From contig JAGOBN010000222.1 in the NCBI GenBank assembly GCA_017999235.1, positions 1 through 6,830 on the forward strand: a stretch of 6,830 bases of DNA, given 5' to 3'. This DNA comes from Anaerolineales bacterium (GTDB taxonomy: Bacteria; Chloroflexota; Anaerolineae; Anaerolineales; UBA6663). The position numbers and the translations under genes are program-made. The notes under the pieces were generated by a model, which saw nothing but the letters and a program-made list of their open reading frames with translations, ran no database searches and was not told the DNA's origin. Positions 5,535 through 6,830 of this stretch are shown here, piece by piece; position 1 is the first letter of the stretch; each line of letters starts with the position of its first letter.

Positions 5535-6830
5535 CTACGGCAAAAGCGGGAAGGCCACCTCCAGCCGCGCGCCGGCGCCTGGCGCGCTGGTGACGGCGCC
5601 GCGCGCCGCGAACTGCGCCGCGACCAGCGCCAGCCCGTCAAAAATGCCGTTGGGGCCTGGGCGGGCCGCCGCGGGGTCGAAGCCGCGCCCGTCGTCGGTG
5701 ACGGTCAAACGGATTTCGGCGTCGGTCACGGCAATCGCGATGGTGATCCGGCGCGCGCCGCCGTGGAATGACGCGTTGGCCGCCGCTTCCAGCGCCAGGC
5801 AGTACAGCGCGTCCAGCACCGCAAAGGGCAGATCATCCGCCGCCGGCCCGATGTCCACCCGCACCGTGGCCGGCTCGCCCCCCTCCGACTCGGCCAGCGC
5901 CGCGATCTTTTGGGCCGCCCGGCGCACATCGTCGTGCAGGCTGGCCGCTTCCAGCGGATCGCGGCGCGCCAGGCGGGTGAGCATGGCCGCGATCTCCAGC
6001 CGGCGCACCACGGTCTGCGCGCCGGCCAGGGCGGCGGCGGCGGCGGCCGGGTCCGGCGCTTTTTGGGCGGTGCCGATCAGCCGGCGCAGCGCGTCCGCGC
6101 TCAGTGTCAACGGGCCGTGGACGCCGAACAGCACGCCGCCAAAGGCTTCGTATTTGCGCCAGGCGGCGCGCGCGCGGTTGATCTGTTCGGCGGCTAGGCC
6201 GGCCAGCGCTTCCAGGGTCAGCGCTTCCAGCGGGGAAAAGGCGCGCGGCGCGCGAAAATTAAGCAGCAGGGCGCCGACGCGCTCAGTGCGCGGGCCGAGC
6301 GGCAGGAAGACCGCGGCCGCCACGCCTTCGCGTTCAAAAAAACCGTCGGCGGCGCGCAGGCCGGCCAGCGCCGGATCGTCCGCGGCGGCGGGGCTGTACA
6401 CCGGGGTCCAGCGCGCCAGCAGGTCCAGCAGGGCCGGGGTGACCGCCGGCGGCCGGCCGCGCAGGTCGCCGGCCGCCAGCGGCGCCAGCGGGTAGCCGGT
6501 GCCGGGCGCCAGTTGAAACAAGATGACGGCGTCGGCGTTCAGGCGGGAGCGGGCGTCCTCGGCCAGCACCGCGAACATCTCCGGGATGGAGGTGCAATCG
6601 CCCAGCCGGCTGACCACGGCGGCCAGGGTATCGCGCAGCCGCGCGGCCTCGCGCTGGACGGCCCGGCTGCGCGCCAGGGCCAGGCCAACCGAGTCGGCCA
6701 TGCGCGCCAGCTGTTCTTCGTCGTACTCCCAGAACTCGGCTTGGCGCGGGCTGAGCACTTCCAGCACCCCCACCGCCCGGCCTTCGGCCAGGACGGGGGC
6801 GGCCACGCCCGACCGCGCCCAGTCCGGGCC
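5535..6830 (-). CDS. GAF-domain sensor histidine kinase, NarX/LiaS-like, C-terminal part (5' truncated by window edge)
   Basis: The frame is open to the last base, so the N-terminus lies beyond 6830; 431 residues are visible. They begin inside a GAF domain (GPDWARSG, then AVGVLEVLSP), continue through a helix (about 38-75) to a second GAF domain (about 78-220), then a dimerisation/phosphotransfer region (about 225-310) and an HATPase_c domain (about 325-431). ATPase motifs are clear: N box around E348 and N352 (LEAAANASFHGG), D box DDGRGFD (379-385), and a short ATP lid with NGIFDGLAL and SAPGAGARLEV, the arrangement of NarX/LiaS-type kinases. The best phospho-acceptor candidate is H238 in GVHGPL, 114 residues before N352, close to family spacing, but the usual acidic residue after His is Gly. 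No membrane segment is visible in this part. It probably phosphorylates the downstream response regulator. The signal sensed by the GAF domains is unknown. Confidence 0.9.
   Translation of the reverse strand, partial: GPDWARSGVAAPVLAEGRAVGVLEVLSPRQAEFWEYDEEQLARMADSVGLALARSRAVQREAARLRDTLAAVVSRLGDCTSIPEMFAVLAEDARSRLNADAVILFQLAPGTGYPLAPLAAGDLRGRPPAVTPALLDLLARWTPVYSPAAADDPALAGLRAADGFFEREGVAAAVFLPLGPRTERVGALLLNFRAPRAFSPLEALTLEALAGLAAEQINRARAAWRKYEAFGGVLFGVHGPLTLSADALRRLIGTAQKAPDPAAAAAALAGAQTVVRRLEIAAMLTRLARRDPLEAASLHDDVRRAAQKIAALAESEGGEPATVRVDIGPAADDLPFAVLDALYCLALEAAANASFHGGARRITIAIAVTDAEIRLTVTDDGRGFDPAAARPGPNGIFDGLALVAAQFAARGAVTSAPGAGARLEVAFPLLP
6031..6046. repeat. Short GCG trinucleotide run in the kinase gene
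   Basis: There are five consecutive GCG units followed by GCC-like sequence (6031-6046). On the coding strand this encodes a run of Ala (visible residues about 262-267) in the helical region after the candidate phospho-acceptor His. It is a simple-sequence stretch that could vary in unit number while keeping the frame. It is probably a by-product of GC-rich Ala codons. Confidence 0.5.

Overview
This is a GC-rich window (well above 60% G+C by eye) from a bacterium. No single marker fixes the taxon. An exported multi-LysM protein with Thr/Pro/Ala linkers, a GAF-rich histidine kinase paired with a NarL-type regulator, and very compact GC-rich coding together suggest a Chloroflexota member (Anaerolineae/Caldilineae type). 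That assignment is inference. All sequence is accounted for: six protein genes and four short intergenic gaps (68 to 152 bases), with no tRNA, rRNA, CRISPR array or insertion sequence seen.

The left third (1 to 2080, + strand) is a tight three-gene run: the C-terminal part of a HAD-IIA sugar-phosphatase-like hydrolase (5' end outside the window), a small protein made of four regular TPR units, and rlmN, the radical-SAM methyltransferase acting on 23S rRNA and tRNA. The TPR gene starts 9 bases after the HAD stop and overlaps rlmN by a GTGA, so the run looks co-transcribed and translationally coupled. It ends at a perfect 14-bp hairpin, which also serves the converging gene.

The right two thirds (2149 to 6830, - strand) read, in transcription order: a histidine kinase (5' end outside the window), its NarL/FixJ-type response regulator, a Tat-exported YkuE/YaeI-like metallophosphoesterase, and a secreted protein with seven LysM modules. 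The gaps between them (97, 120 and 152 bases) hold candidate promoters and hairpins, so they need not form one operon. The last two genes both act outside the cytoplasm and probably at the cell envelope. A two-component system controlling envelope functions is possible but not shown.

Most of the content belongs to known families. The points worth a second look are the A-B-C / A / A-B-C duplication architecture of the LysM protein, a kinase whose likely phospho-acceptor motif has lost the usual acidic neighbour, a divergent receiver domain in its partner, and two overlapping alternative hairpins plus a palindrome between the regulator and the phosphoesterase. I found no convincing evidence of a wholly undescribed system.
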